Shown: positions 36,655 through 49,053, counted from the first letter of the stretch. The stretch: 64,000 nucleotides of DNA from Antedon mediterranea (GCF_964355755.1 NC_092674.1:25780001-25844000); one strand, 5' to 3'. A program made the numbers and translations. The notes: a model not told the origin generated them from the letters alone.

Positions 36655-39600
36655 AAAAAGAAAAAAAAAACATTTTAAAAAAACAATGTAAATACTCTTT
36701 GGAAATTTCTTACAAAAGTACTTAACCGCAATATGGCTGAATGAACGATTGGCAATTTTTAAATATCCCAAGAATATTGCACAACTTTATTTCTGACGTG
36801 GCACAAATTAGCATTTTGGCTTGCGATTCGACTGACTACGTCATTTTATGGACACGAATTTGTGAAGAACTTTATTATCTACAACAAATATTGCTGAGAT
36901 CGCATTTACCCACCAAGGGAACACTATGGATTAGATTTGTAACTGACGGTAAGGGAATCGATCTTCTCTACTCAACTGACATATGACGTTTTGCTGCAAA
37001 TGATAAGCAGATACGCCATCTTGAATCGATTATTTAAACACAAGAGTATTAATGTTCATAAAACGAATTATGTTACCGAAGACAAAGAAACTTCACCGAT
37101 TTATACTCGAGTCTACTTAGGACAAGGGATAAATGATCTAGAATCATCCTTTTAGATTCAAATTATACTAATTCTTAATGAAATTGCTTTAATATAATGC
37201 TTGGTTCCCACTAGAGGCACAACACAAGCGCGTATCGCAACGTAAGTGAGTTGACCAATAACAAGCTATGGATTATTCGCACTGTCGCTTGTCATTGGTC
37301 AAACACGCTTGCGTTGCGCTTACGTCCTTGCGTTGCGTTGGGAACCAAGCCCTACATACGTAATACTGCACTGTTCTATTTTCCATAATGGTTTAACCCA
37401 ATTTCAAAATACACAGGGCGTATTCATCACTTTGTAATTACTAATAACCTATAATTAATGTACCTTAGATTAGATTTAGATTTGCTAACATGTTAATTCC
37501 TTCTAATTTCAGTATCGGAACGAGTTGGCTTTTAAAAGTTTAATTACATAACTTACAATAGAAAGATATTTATGTTTTAATTATGATTTATTGACGATTA
37601 TAGATGTTTATTAAAATATTTAAGTTTTTCTTTCAATCCTATGTGTTATTTTTTACAATATGTATTTACAATTCAAAATCTTGCCAATTTAATTAACTAC
37701 TAAAAAGTCCTGTATTAAATATAGAGACGAGGGGACAAGTTCGAGACTCAACAAAGTTTCCCCTTAATAGAGGTGTCCCAACGAAGGGGTGCCACTGTAT
37801 CATATACTTGCCATTGGGGATTTTTTTTAATGTATTTATTCTGACACAAGTCATTTTTATATAAAATTGTTTTACATAATGTAACATAACTTTTATTCTT
37901 AAAATGCTGTTTTATTAAGTTATTTAAAAACACGAAGAGACTGTATGTTTTGATTATTTATTAAGAAATGTAATATTGTACTAAAGTGAAATTAACTTGA
38001 TAGGTAGATTTTTACAATTTATGCGCGCATGATTTTTCAAGCCATTTTTTAGTAGTTGGAAATGACCTGGGTGACCTTTACTATTACTTCCGTTATTGCC
38101 TAAAAGTTCTTCCAGCAACATTCTCCACGAATACTTATTTTATAATCGTCTCGATAAATATTATCAGGCAACGGCCAAAAAGAAATGACAGACAAATGAA
38201 AACAGAATTTCCTTTCTTAATCAAAATGTCTTCCTTTGAAGGATGACGTCACAAGTCCTGGTCATAGTGACGTATGTTAATTGAATGAACAGGCCAATGT
38301 TTGTATCGGTGTTTTTGCACATTTGTCATTAGAGACATTACCCCAGTGTCTTGGGTTTTTCTTCCCATTTGCAAACTTATTGGCCACAAATAGTTCTACT
38401 CATAGACTTAAGAATATTTTTGGATCGTCATCATATTTTAAACGCGTTCAACCCCAAACAAATTAAAAGCAAAACATTGTCAGCGCACAACTAAAAAAAA
38501 CGTGTGAGTTGTGTAGGCCTAAACGAACGCATTCGTATGGAATGCCACTGGTGCAACTATTTACACTATCCGTAACAATATATTTTGTATAAAGTAATAT
38601 ATAGCCGTGCTGGTGTGGACTTCCGATTCTGAACTTATTTTAAGCACAACTCTAAAGTCGACTTTGGCCTGTTGTGTCACTCGCATGCGGTCGACTAGAC
38701 AACTTCATGTCCATAAAGTTTAAATAGACATTTCCGTGCACGCCTTTGCCACGTTTTCATTTTCCGTTTTTCGGTTATAATTTCTTCATGTAAAATATGT
38801 ACAATATTTAGTTTTACTTTTTTTATGAATAGATAAAAAGTGCATGTTGAATCTCAAAAATACGTAACAACTGCAACTGTACAAACTTTCCCACCTCTTA
38901 GAATGTTCAAGTTTAAACTATATGTATACATTCATGTAAGTTATAATTATTTTACCTCGTTTTTTTTGTGGATATATTGAATTTCTACGTACGAGCAGAT
39001 TTTGTGCATGACTGACTGCTTTTCTTGCAGTTGGTAAGCTATTTACACGGCAATAAACATTTGACTATAGGCAAGCATTTCAAGTGTGATTTATTAAAGC
39101 GTTTATTATTACTACGTAAAACGCGTTGGTATTCCAGGCACGTCAAACGCTTTCTCGTATATAACTATGCATTAAGTATCGTAAATGATCGAATAAAGCG
39201 CCTGTGTCGAATAAATACCGCGTCGAATTTGTCTTTTTTTACGCGTCTCTGCAGATTTTGTTTAGAGTTGTTGAGAAAATATAGCAGTATGAATAGTCGA
39301 ACGTGTAGACGGTTCAAATAGATCATGGACCTACTGTGGCTACTAAACCTAAATTGCACACAATGTTTATAGTTAGAACTGTTATAGGCCACATATAAAT
39401 ATAATATTGAATGGGTCTTTAAGTGGAAGGGACCTTTACTTAGCCTTAATTAAATCTAAACATACCTGATGTTAATTATTGATGGTTCAGAATTACCAAG
39501 AGGCAAATGCATAACATATTAATGATGAAATCACGGTCCGTTGCGCATCAGCTGCTGCGTATGCGGCCGGCTGTATCAACATTTCTTAGTTTTGTTGAAA

Positions 39601-39860
39601 CTGTATCCATTGCATTTACATGCACCTGGGAACGCCAGTTTCATAAATTTTCATCTAAAGGCACTATGTACCATGCATTACGTCCACGGTAAATCTAGAA
39701 ACTTTGCGTAGACGTGACGTCATTTATAGGTCTATACAGTACAATTTATTTCAAACAGTATATTAGACATTTAAACAAAACAATACGATTTAGCCCTACC
39801 AAAAGTATGAGCTAGCTATTCTCATTGAGAAAAATCAATCCCTCTCTCATCACTCTCACA
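36655..39860. other. Intergenic downstream of M6-2, no gene recognised
   Basis: Holds the probable M6-2 3' UTR, the second CTTGGTTCC-ended element (37199-37351) and a GAGGGGACA...CCCCTTAATAGAGGTGTCC repeat at about 37722-37800. The ORFs at 38281-38466 and 39025-39321 have no recognisable motif. Confidence 0.45.
37199..37351. mobile_element. CTTGGTTCCCAC-ended MITE-like element
   Basis: The left end GCTTGGTTCCCACTAG and the right end TTGGGAACCAAGCC are inverted. The interior GTGAGTTGACCAATAAC also faces its own inverse GTCATTGGTCAAACACGC. It is a compact single-unit relative of 7866-8121. Confidence 0.7.
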
Positions 39861-39867
39861 GAAGGCT

Positions 39868-40795
39868 ATATACGTATCGACGTCATCATCATTACGTCAC
39901 TATCACCATCAGTCCACTGTCACTCTTTATCGTCTTCATTCTTATTATCGATGTAATTTTCATAAGAAACGGCTGTACCTATCAACGTAATCATCATTAC
40001 GTCACTATCACCATCAGTCCACTGTCTTTATTCTCATTATATGTCTTTTTCATCAGGAACGTCTATACTTATCAACGTCATCATCATTACGTCACTATCA
40101 CCATCAGTCCACTGTCTTTATTTTATTTTATTTAATCGAAACCAACAGCGATAATTACCGCCACTAACAGGTTTGATACAAACAAAGCCAGGACTGTTTA
40201 AAGCACCTTGATTGGTCCTAACATTGATCAAGGGCTTCTCTCGTCCAGTGCCCACCTTGACCAGAGGTCTGAGGCAGATACTAGATGCAGGGGCTGCCAT
40301 AAGAGTCAGCAGTGCTGATTTCAAATGCCTAACGGGACCCCAGCTCCGTATACAGCACTCGTTATTGCCAGATGGTCTCCCATCCAAGCTCTAACCAGGC
40401 CCAACGTCTCTTAACTTCGTTGATCTGACGAGAACCGGTGTTTCAACGTGGTAAATCTTCTTCATTCTCATCATCGATGTCATTTTTATCAGAAACGGCT
40501 AGACTCACAACGTCATCATTATTACGTCACTATCACCATCAGTCCACTGTCTTTATCTTCTTCATTCTCATCATCGATTTCATTTTCATCAGGAACGGCT
40601 AGACTTATCAACGTCATCATCATTACGTCACTATCACCATCATTCCACTGTCTTTATCGTCTTCATTCCCATCATCGATGTCATTTTCATCAGAAACGGA
40701 TATACTTATCAACGTCATCATTATCAACATCAGTCCATCGTCTTCATTCTCATCATCGATATCATTTCGACAACAATACCCGTATGATAACGCGG
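39868..40795 (+). repeat. ~100-bp CRE-like minisatellite, interrupted by a SINE
   Basis: Units read ATCAACGTCATCATCATTACGTCAC, TATCACCATCAGTCCACTGTC, TCTTCATTCTCATCATCGATGTCATTTTCATCAG, AACGGCTAGACTT. Three units precede and three to four follow an insertion at 40121-40456. Every full unit carries TTACGTCA (reverse TGACGTAA, a CRE/ATF-type octamer). Confidence 0.85.
40121..40456 (-). mobile_element. 5S-rRNA-derived SINE (SINE3-like), nested in minisatellite
   Basis: On the minus strand the element opens with a 5S rRNA-like head. ACCACGTTGAAACACCGGTT, CTCGTCAGATCAACGAAGTT and GGGCCTGGTTAGAGCTTGGA are close to the conserved 5S A-box and C-box region. A non-5S body follows (CATTTGAAATCAGCACTGCT...TATGGCAGCCCC...TTGATCAATG), ending in an AAATAAAATAAA tail. 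The same head and body occur at 55108-55395 on the plus strand, showing a transposed family and not a local 5S gene. It interrupts the CRE-like array between CTGTCTTTAT and CTTCTTCATT. Confidence 0.85.
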
Positions 40796-43600
40796 GAAAA
40801 TTAAAACGAAGGTAGATCATGCGCACATTTCGATAACGCCACTTTCCGAAATGTCATAATCGCGGAAGTTACATCAACTGCACGGACAAAATAAAATGTT
40901 TTAAAACTATTGTTTATTTACAAAGCGTTCAAAATGTACATAACGGCTACTAGTACTATTTCTGTTCTGTGTTTATCTATAATAAGCACACGCTGTTTTT
41001 ATTTACAGTTGTCCACATTTTAAATAATAAAATAGTACTGCTGTCATTTTACGATGAAATATTATAAACAATGTATGTGAGATATCTGAATATGGGATAT
41101 TAAATTACAGATAAATATTGCCAATACTTGTGTATAATCATCCTTTTCCGCGTTAAATTACAGAAACTAGAAATAATATACACGAAACAGATCAGGGTTA
41201 CACATATTTCGTGCACAATTCACGTGAAATATTATTTATCCAGTCAATTATGTCGGTGATGACGTGCCGAAGGTGATAGATATGGAAGGCAAGAAGTACA
41301 TATAACATAGTTAAATATTAAAAACTTGAGAAATAATATACACGAAACAGATCAGTAGGAAGGTTTACACATATTTCGTGCACAAATCACGTGGCGCAAA
41401 CCCTAAGAATGATTAATATATCCAGTCATATTTTCGTAGCAATTATATCGGTGATGACGTGCCATAGGTGAAGAAGTCAAGAAGGCAAGAAGTAAAAGAG
41501 AATTTTGTAGAATTTGGAATATAGTTTAAAATGTTTCAAACAATATTATAAACTGTATAACATAGTTAAATATTAAATCTGTTACAGAAAAGATATTACG
41601 ATTATTAAAATATATTACACTCGAACATAAACTAAATTCCGGGCCTTCTGCATCTAGCCTACAATAGCACATACATAAAATACTAATTTTCTGAGATGTA
41701 TAATAACCACTGGCATTATTAAACGTAAAATGTGTTTTATTTTCAAGGTGCACTTATGACCAGTATTAAAATAATAATTTACGATTATGACTATTAAAAA
41801 AAATGAAAATGGAATCAAGAATATTTCAGGAATGTTTACTTGGGAATGTTAGTAAAACTGTGAATAAATTAACATGAATTGACACATTTTAATTTTGAAT
41901 TTACATTCACAAAATATTACATTATACTATTACAGATAAAATATACAAAACAGGTTTAGGTTAGGTTTTTACTAATAATTATGGTAATGTTCTTTTTTAA
42001 AGGTAATCTTCTTGCATATAAACTGATGTTAAACATATTGTAACCATTTTATAATAAAGTTAAACATTATTATTAATTGCATATTAGTACTTGCACTTGA
42101 CCGTATGTTTAATCTATTTATATCATCCTTTGTATGACTGACTGTCCATTTAAGTTGACCATTGATGGTACACCATTTCTGATTGGTTAATCTGACTATA
42201 ATTAGATACATCCTACCAATCAGCAAAAGGGTCACTTGTATCCGATACACCTCCAATACTATAAAAATAAATAACTACAAATGTAAAGAATTAATATTAA
42301 TATTTATAGAACAGTATATCAGGGAGAGTTAACCGAGACTTGAACTTTTACTTTATATGCAGGTACACAACCATTAGACCACTGACACAGGCACATCCAG
42401 ATGTAGACCCACCCACCCCCGCCTCCCACCAAAAAAAAAAATAAAATTGGAATGCAACATATAGGAAATAAGCTAAGTTTCATCACTTCATTTTACAATT
42501 TTTAGACACTCAAATAATTTACTCTTTCCTCATCCTTCGGATGGGAGATACAGATTTGGTTACATACACTGTGTCTTGTACCGAAGAGGTCACCCAGCAG
42601 TATTAAAACCTCAAAGTTTATACTATAACTTTGAGGTTTTAATACTTCATATGAATATGACCATGAAGAAGTATTTATTAAAAAATTTAATTAAGTAGCG
42701 GGAAATTATCAATAAAATCAAAATGAACTGACAACAGACTTTTACAAAGGGTGTGTTTTCCTGGATGGGGATTGGGTTGTACTGTCTAATACTTTGATGT
42801 GTTTCCCATGATACTACATGAGTAATACACCACCATTAGTTACTCTAGACAATTACAACAGACAATGCCCTATTCAAAAGATCGTTTCCTCAATTATGAA
42901 ACACTTGTCGATCTATTAATAGTTCATTACTACATCTCACATTAATGCTGAAAGGACTTCAACATAATATTATTGCTCTAATAGTACTTCACAATTGAGT
43001 TTATGAAAAGTATTTTCATGTTGCTTTCCCACGAAGTTTTTTAAAGCTTTAATTTATAAATTTACACATTTTTTTTCACCCCTCATTAGAAAAATGTAGT
43101 GATAATCAGTGAGTGGCCACAAAAAGTTTAACACAATTCTATTTTGAGAATTGAGGGGGCATGGTACAATCAATCTTTGACCGTACGCTGCAATCGCGTC
43201 TAAAATAAAAACACTAATTAAAACACGTTTGTAATCTTAATTAATTTTTATCACTAACAATTAACTTCTAACAATATTTACATCATTTTAAATCTGTAGT
43301 TTCCCCTTTAAGTTCTGACTATTAATAGTTCATTACCACTTGCACTCAATTCTTAATAGGACTTTAATATTTAATGTAATCGACATTAATGTTTCATGAA
43401 ACCTAAAAAAAGCACATATTATTAATGAAGCTGATATTAAAAATTTAATATCTAGAACAACAACATTTTGTAGTCCCAGTTTTTAGCCAATGTATCGTAT
43501 GGTTCATAAACAGAAGCATGCTTCTCTTAAATACAAAACACTTGTATGTCAACGCAAGCACTAAGATGATGTTTGATATTATAAATGTTCTACCTTCTAA
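40796..43600. other. Intergenic, no gene recognised
   Basis: A duplicated segment at about 41155-41480 repeats ATATACACGAAACAGATCAG...ACATATTTCGTGCACAA...GGTGATGACGTGCC twice. A tRNA-like unit lies at about 42330-42400 (minus). A partial copy of the element also seen at 46.6 kb lies at about 42535-42605. A TACTGCTGGG-adjacent palindrome, TATTAAAACCTCAAAGTTTA/TATAACTTTGAGGTTTTAATA, lies at about 42600-42645. A last OFD1 exon could lie here but was not found. Confidence 0.45.
42330..42400 (-). repeat. tRNA-like unit
   Basis: On the minus strand, GTGTCAGTGGTCTAATGGTTG resembles a D-arm/box A and AAGTTCAAGTCTCGG a box B, at tRNA-like spacing. The acceptor and anticodon stems are poor. Likely a SINE head or pseudo-tRNA. 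Confidence 0.45.
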
Positions 43601-43668
43601 TTTCCGTTCTAGACTGAAATTAGTAAAAAGATAATAGTGTGGCACATATGGCGTTTCATACGTATAAT

Positions 43669-44004
43669 GCACTTGTCAATTGTATGACCCACTATACGAC
43701 CCCCGGGAGAGGTGCGTCATTTGTCCGATGTGCGTCATACTTTTGAATACCATGACGCACCCGTGCGTCAAAAAGGTGACTTACCTTTAGGTGACCATGA
43801 CGCACCCATTTTGACGCACTGTGACCATGTTGTTTATGATATGGTGGGTGGTAAAGTGACGGACATTGACACACCTTGTTCATTGATGTGACGTACCATC
43901 TAGGTTTTTTGACGCACCCCTGCGTCAGTAATTATTTGTAAATGACGCACCCATGACGCACCTCTCCCGGGGGTCGTATAGTGGGTCATACAATTGACAA
44001 GTGC
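43669..44004. mobile_element. 336-bp element with perfect 52-bp terminal inverted repeats and 5-bp TSD
   Basis: The left TIR 43669-43720 (GCACTTGTCAATTGTATGAC...) is an exact reverse complement of 43953-44004. ATAAT at 43664-43668 and 44005-44009 is a 5-bp target-site duplication. The related repeat in intron 6 of M6-1 shows the uninterrupted ATAAT at 14653-14657. The interior is built from TGACGCACC words in both orientations and has no credible ORF. Perfect TIRs argue for recent insertion. The superfamily is not assigned. Confidence 0.92.
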
Positions 44005-44380
44005 ATAATACTTTACTCTCACAAAAGTCGAAACACGGCCTGGTGGACTAACAAAAATACTTGGGGAAAGTCCAGAATTTGTTTCATATGGCATTTCGCA
44101 AGACAAAATTCGAAACGAAGAATGGTTAACTAACATAAAAAAGATAATACAGACATGTGGCAAGTCTAGAATTTGTTTTGTTTGTTTTTGGTTAATTAAA
44201 TCTCTCTGAAAGCAAAAAATGGGGTATATTAACTGACTGAATTGTATTGTACTTGGAATTAAATAAAATAATAAATATATAACTAAATAGTTAATCCCAC
44301 TCGAACCCAGAAATGAGAAATTGCAACCAAGTATGTAAACAACCAATCTACAATACCTAATAATGTCAATATTTCAACTG

Positions 44381-44460
44381 ACCATATTTAAGCACATGAC
44401 TACCATATTTGGGTACATCACTTTTTTTCAAACTAGTTTGATAGTGTAGAGAGAACTTTA
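44381..44460 (-). mobile_element. Truncated MITE copy
   Basis: Contains CCATATTTAAGCACATGACT and ACTAGTTTGATAGTGTAGAG, one end of the TAAAGCTCTGTCTACACTATC family. Its other terminus is missing. Confidence 0.6.
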
Positions 44461-44754
44461 GAAATCATAACAGGAAATTAAAAAATAAATGAATCAAATC
44501 ATGCAGTAACCGATTAGGCGTAGTCGTTTGGTTTGAAACCAATGACTAGATAAAAAGATGAATTGTAATGTAGAAACAATTACAAGGAAGCTGTTAAAAG
44601 TTGTAATTAATTAATTAATTATGTACTGCTGGTAATTAATATCCAACATCCTCAAAAACCAATTAACAGATGAGAAAAATAAAGTCTACAAAATTACATG
44701 TTTTATGTTAAATAATAAGTATTAATGTTTGGGCATCAGCAAATCCTAGTAATG

Positions 44755-44835
44755 TGGCCGAGAAAGGACTCGAACAAATGACCATGGGATAGCATTTTTA
44801 ACAAAACTACGAGAATAGATTAGACACAGCCAAAA
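44755..44835 (-). repeat. tRNA-like unit
   Basis: The minus strand carries TTTGTTCGAGTCCTTTCTCGG, a box-B-like block with a plausible pairing partner GGCCAC downstream. The upstream half is weak. Not called a functional tRNA. Confidence 0.35.
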
Positions 44836-44862
44836 GTAATAAAATAGAGAGAAAAAAACATC

Positions 44863-47800
44863 TTACCTCTTGACATCAGCAACCTCAACATAATCAGGAC
44901 TGCCTAAATCAAATGTTCCAAGTTTTTGAAGTGATGTTTTATTCTTAAAAAATTAAATAAATTAAAATAGCAAATGTTAGTGAAGATTAATGATATTGTA
45001 AAAGATGGACATTTTTCTTTACCTTTTATTGGTGCAAGTTGACAATATTTTTTCTACTTTTTTTTATTAGCCATTTTAGGCACAAAAATCATTTTTTCAA
45101 CCTTTTATAGGCATTTCTGTTAATAGTGGTTTAAAAAAAAATCTTAACAAATAATAACGAGAGGCAAGCATGATTTAACGTTTTGATCACGAATGATGAT
45201 CATCAAATAAAGATCGCAAAACGTTGGATCATGGCTTGTCTCTCGTTATTTGATGTCAGTTTTATACTATGTTATTAAAACATAATCAGTTCATCTATTG
45301 GTTCTTAACAACAAATGCTTGGATTTGCTTTAACAAACAACAACAACATACCTGCTTGCTGTCTTGTTTTTCTTGTACCATCTTCATATACTTCTGCATT
45401 ATTGGATCTATTTTACCATCATCTTCGTTTTCTTCTTTTACATCACTCTCTTTTCCATCTAATCTATCCTTCTTATCATTATCAACTTCTCTGCTTTGTT
45501 CACCAGCTTTCTGTGATGCCTACGAAATGTGATACATCTATAAAGCTCTGTCTACACTATCTAACTAGTTTGACAAAAGAGTGTGATGTGCCCAAATATG
45601 GTAGTGATATGACATCATCATGTCCATATATGGGCACATCACATTGTTTTATCACATAAAGTTTGATAGTGTAGATAAGGCTTTAGAGAATACATTTTGT
45701 TGAAAGGAAAATAATTTAATATCTCATAATTATATGCATTTGGTTTTGTTTTCCTATTTGACAAGGTGCTTTTTAGTGACCTCTGTGACCAAGCCCTCTG
45801 ATTTTCTCATACCTCTTGTTTCTCAAGTTCTTCCAGCATTTTCTTCTCTCGTTCCCTTGCTTCTTGTTCTTTTTTCTGTCGCTCTTCCATTCTTTGTATC
45901 CGACGTTCCTCCCATTCTTTTTCATCTTGTTTTCTTTTCTCTTCATCTTTTGCAAGTTGTTCAGCTAATACAAAAAAAAGCATATTGTTAATATTTATAA
46001 CACAATAAATGTCAGTGTTGGTTTTTAACATGAACAAAGATCAAATAGGGTAATGATATGCCAAAAGGTGGTATTGATATGCCCAAATATGGTAGTGGTA
46101 TGACATCATCATGTCCATATATGGGCACATCACACTTTTGTTGCCAAATAAACGTTGATAGCAAGCTCTTCTGTAGTTACATTTCTTCCATGAAGAATCC
46201 AAAGAGATTGACTGATCAAAAGAAGGTGTTTTCCAAGCCCCATCTAGAGATGGTACACTGACTTCAGCTACTGGTTGGTGATTCGAAGGTTTATTCCAGG
46301 CACCATCCAAAGATGGCATATTGACATCTGATGATTGGCCAATAAAGTTGCTAGCTCCATCCAACAGAGGAATAGTGCCATTTGCAACATCTTCTGGATT
46401 CGTCATAGCTCTGTCTAGAGATGGCATGGTGACTTCTGCTGCAGAATGCTGATCAGAAGATTTTTTCCAAGCTCTATCCAGAGATGGTGAATGTAATGCT
46501 ATAGACAACAAAAATAAAGTATGCAATTACTGTAAGAATATTATCAGTATAATAGAACTTGGATAAGGACTATAAACTGTAGGTCCAGTGTACACATCTA
46601 GCTCGTGTGCACTTTAAAGAACCTAGTACATCTTTCGAGATGAGTAAAGGTTTACCCCGGTGTACTAGTACATCACAGCCACTGATCATAACTGGGCCCT
46701 CTGGGAGACTAGTCTTTGACTGAAGACGTCACCCTGTTCTGAATATTGTACTAAGATTTACCAAGAGTCCTCAACATTTCTTTAGAAAACTTACCATTGA
46801 TTGGATCAGAATATTCTTCAACATTAGACAGATGACTTCCAGGATCGCTGTGTCTAGTATCTTCCCTTCTTAGAGCATTGCCATTCTGTACGAATCCAGA
46901 TGAAACTGGTGCATGGTCATCCTCAACTTCTCCATTAATGGTTGGAAGACTTTGAATGTCATGAACTTGAGGAGTGTCTTGAGCAGCCCGATACACTTGA
47001 TGAAAATCTTCAGTGACCCTGCGACCTTGTGGTAAATTTGGGATGCTGTTGCGGCCTTGTAACAGGCCTGTTGTGATCTGGTCAAGCGGTTGAGAAGTAA
47101 TGCCAAGATCCACACCAGATGATGGCATTTCTGGCATCCTTTGATTCCGGTAGCTTGTACCAGTTGATGACTGATGTTGTGATGGTATACCACTGTTTGA
47201 AGGATCAGTTCTACTGCAGAAACAAACAAAAATAACTAATCCTTAATTAAAAATAGAAAATAATTGATGATGCAATTTGATACCCCAACATGTAATTTGA
47301 CATCACAACATGCAATTTGACATCACAACATGCAATTTGACATCACAACATTCAATTTGATATCCCAACATGTAATTTGATATCCCAACATGCAATTTGA
47401 TATCCCAACATGCAATTGATATCCCAATATGTAATTTGATATCCCAACATGCAATTTGATATCCCAACATGCAATTTGACATCCCAAAATGCAATTTGAT
47501 ATCCTAAAATGCAATTCGGATCAGATCCTGCAATTCTACATACCAACATTTAATTTGACCAATCCAGATATGCAATTTGACATGCCAACATGCAATTTGA
47601 CATCCCAAAATGCAATTTGACATCCCAACATGCAATTTGCAATCCCAACATGCAATGTGACATCCCAACATGCAATGTGACATCCCAACATGCAATGTGA
47701 CATCCCAACAACATGCAATCAAACGCTCTATCATCTACACCACTACAAGCACTCACCCAACAGGGTAGATGCCACTGTGACCACCTGCATTCCAACGGAG

Positions 47801-49053
47801 ATCACTAATACTGTATGTATTAGAAGACACTGCTGGCAGTTGAGAGGTAGAAGTTACAACTCCAGATCTTCGCTGACGGCCTCCAAAGGTAGTCAGGTTA
47901 TCATTTGATAATTCTGTGATGTTAAAGCATGATTATTTATTGGAAAAGTATACAAACATTATCAAAAGCTATCTATATTTTAGGCACACTGGCAATGACT
48001 TCAAACTCACTCCCCTCAAGAAGCGCACAAGATAATTGTTTGTTAGGAGAGGAGTTGAATATGAGGAGTTTATGAGAAAACATATGACATGATTTGAACC
48101 CCAGGACTGAAGTATCAGTAGCGAAGCACCCAAACCCTCAAGTTACAACTTGACATTAACAGGAAGAACATGCAATTCCTCTATAATCTAATTAAAGCAT
48201 TTAGTGGACCCTGGGGAAAATACGGTGTTCTATACCAAAGGGCCCGTCATATCTTGCATAGTACGATAAACACATACCTGTTTTAAGTTCTGGTCTATGC
48301 CTTGATGTCATTGAACCTCGTGTTGGAGACAGGATGCTACTTATAATGCGTTTTGGAGAGTTTAAAGCATTTGGATTTGACAGTTTGTGTTGAAAGTTTT
48401 TGTATGACTGTTCTAAATTCTATATCAAATAATAAAAATAATATGATAAAAGTTATTATTACAAATCGTCCATAAATTACCTTAACAGGTCAAAGTTTAC
48501 AATAAAACATTGAATTTAACATTTACGTTACATTTCTGGGGAGAACACATCATAAAAATAGACATTTTCTTAAGCTCTGTCTACATTATCAAACTAGTTT
48601 TTAAATAAAAGTGTGATGTGCCCAAATATGGTTTTGATACGCCCAAATATGGTAGTAATATGACATCATCATGTCCATATATGGGAACACCACAATTTTT
48701 GTCACATAAAGTTTGATAGTGTGGACAGAGCTTTAATGTTAAAATATGTAAAGAAAATTATGATTGAATTTTATATGTAATGAAAATTGAACATATGACT
48801 TACCTCTGCTTCCCGATCCAACGAGCGGAAGCGTTCTCTGGTGTTTTCCAGGAACGCCAACGATGTATCTGGTGTTGGACTTTGTTCCCAAGCTAAAGAG
48901 GTTTCAAATTGATCAAGGTGTTCTAGTATTGGTTCATGTCCAGCTGAGGCTGTTCTGATTGGTAAATAAACATCTTCATCGTGATGGCCAGAGGTCAATG
49001 AATTTGAATGTATATTGGGGCCAGTTGATGCAATGTCATGTACAGGGACATCC
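44863..49053 (-). CDS. OFD1: OFD1 exons 17-24: C-terminal half
   Basis: Exons: 48804-49053, 48278-48419, 47757-47913, 46795-47213, 46181-46498, 45813-45964, 45352-45519, 44863-44943. Exon 17 ends SLAFLENTRERFRSLDREAE and exon 18 opens NLEQSYKNFQHKL (human [27 protein letters not shown] region). Exons 19-20 are Ser/Pro/Gln/Asn-rich and look disordered. Exon 21 encodes about six PSLD(R/G)AW-type repeats not known to me in vertebrate OFD1. Exon 22 is a Glu/Lys/Arg coiled coil. Exon 23 has DPIMQKYMKMVQEKQDSK (human NPLEKYMKIIQQEQDQ). Exon 24 either ends at an in-frame TAA (44863-44865, ...DVKR) or is spliced at AG|GTAAGA (44867) to an exon I could not find. Confidence 0.85.

Noticed and set aside
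39025-39321. 98-aa ORF beginning after a CTTGCAG acceptor-like site
   Set aside because: Composition is Arg/Leu-rich but matches no family I recognise, and no companion exons were found.
43445-43672. Last OFD1 exon (acceptor-like AATTTCAG followed by LERKLEGR)
   Set aside because: The frame runs into the dispersed repeat shared with 14.6 kb and has no OFD1-like tail.
43900-44346. 148-aa minus-strand ORF
   Set aside because: It overlaps the right half of the inverted-repeat element and flanking repeat; no recognisable domain.
47303-47795. Overlapping minus-strand ORFs (WDIKLHVGISN-like)
   Set aside because: They come from the 20-bp minisatellite in OFD1 intron 19, which opens all frames.
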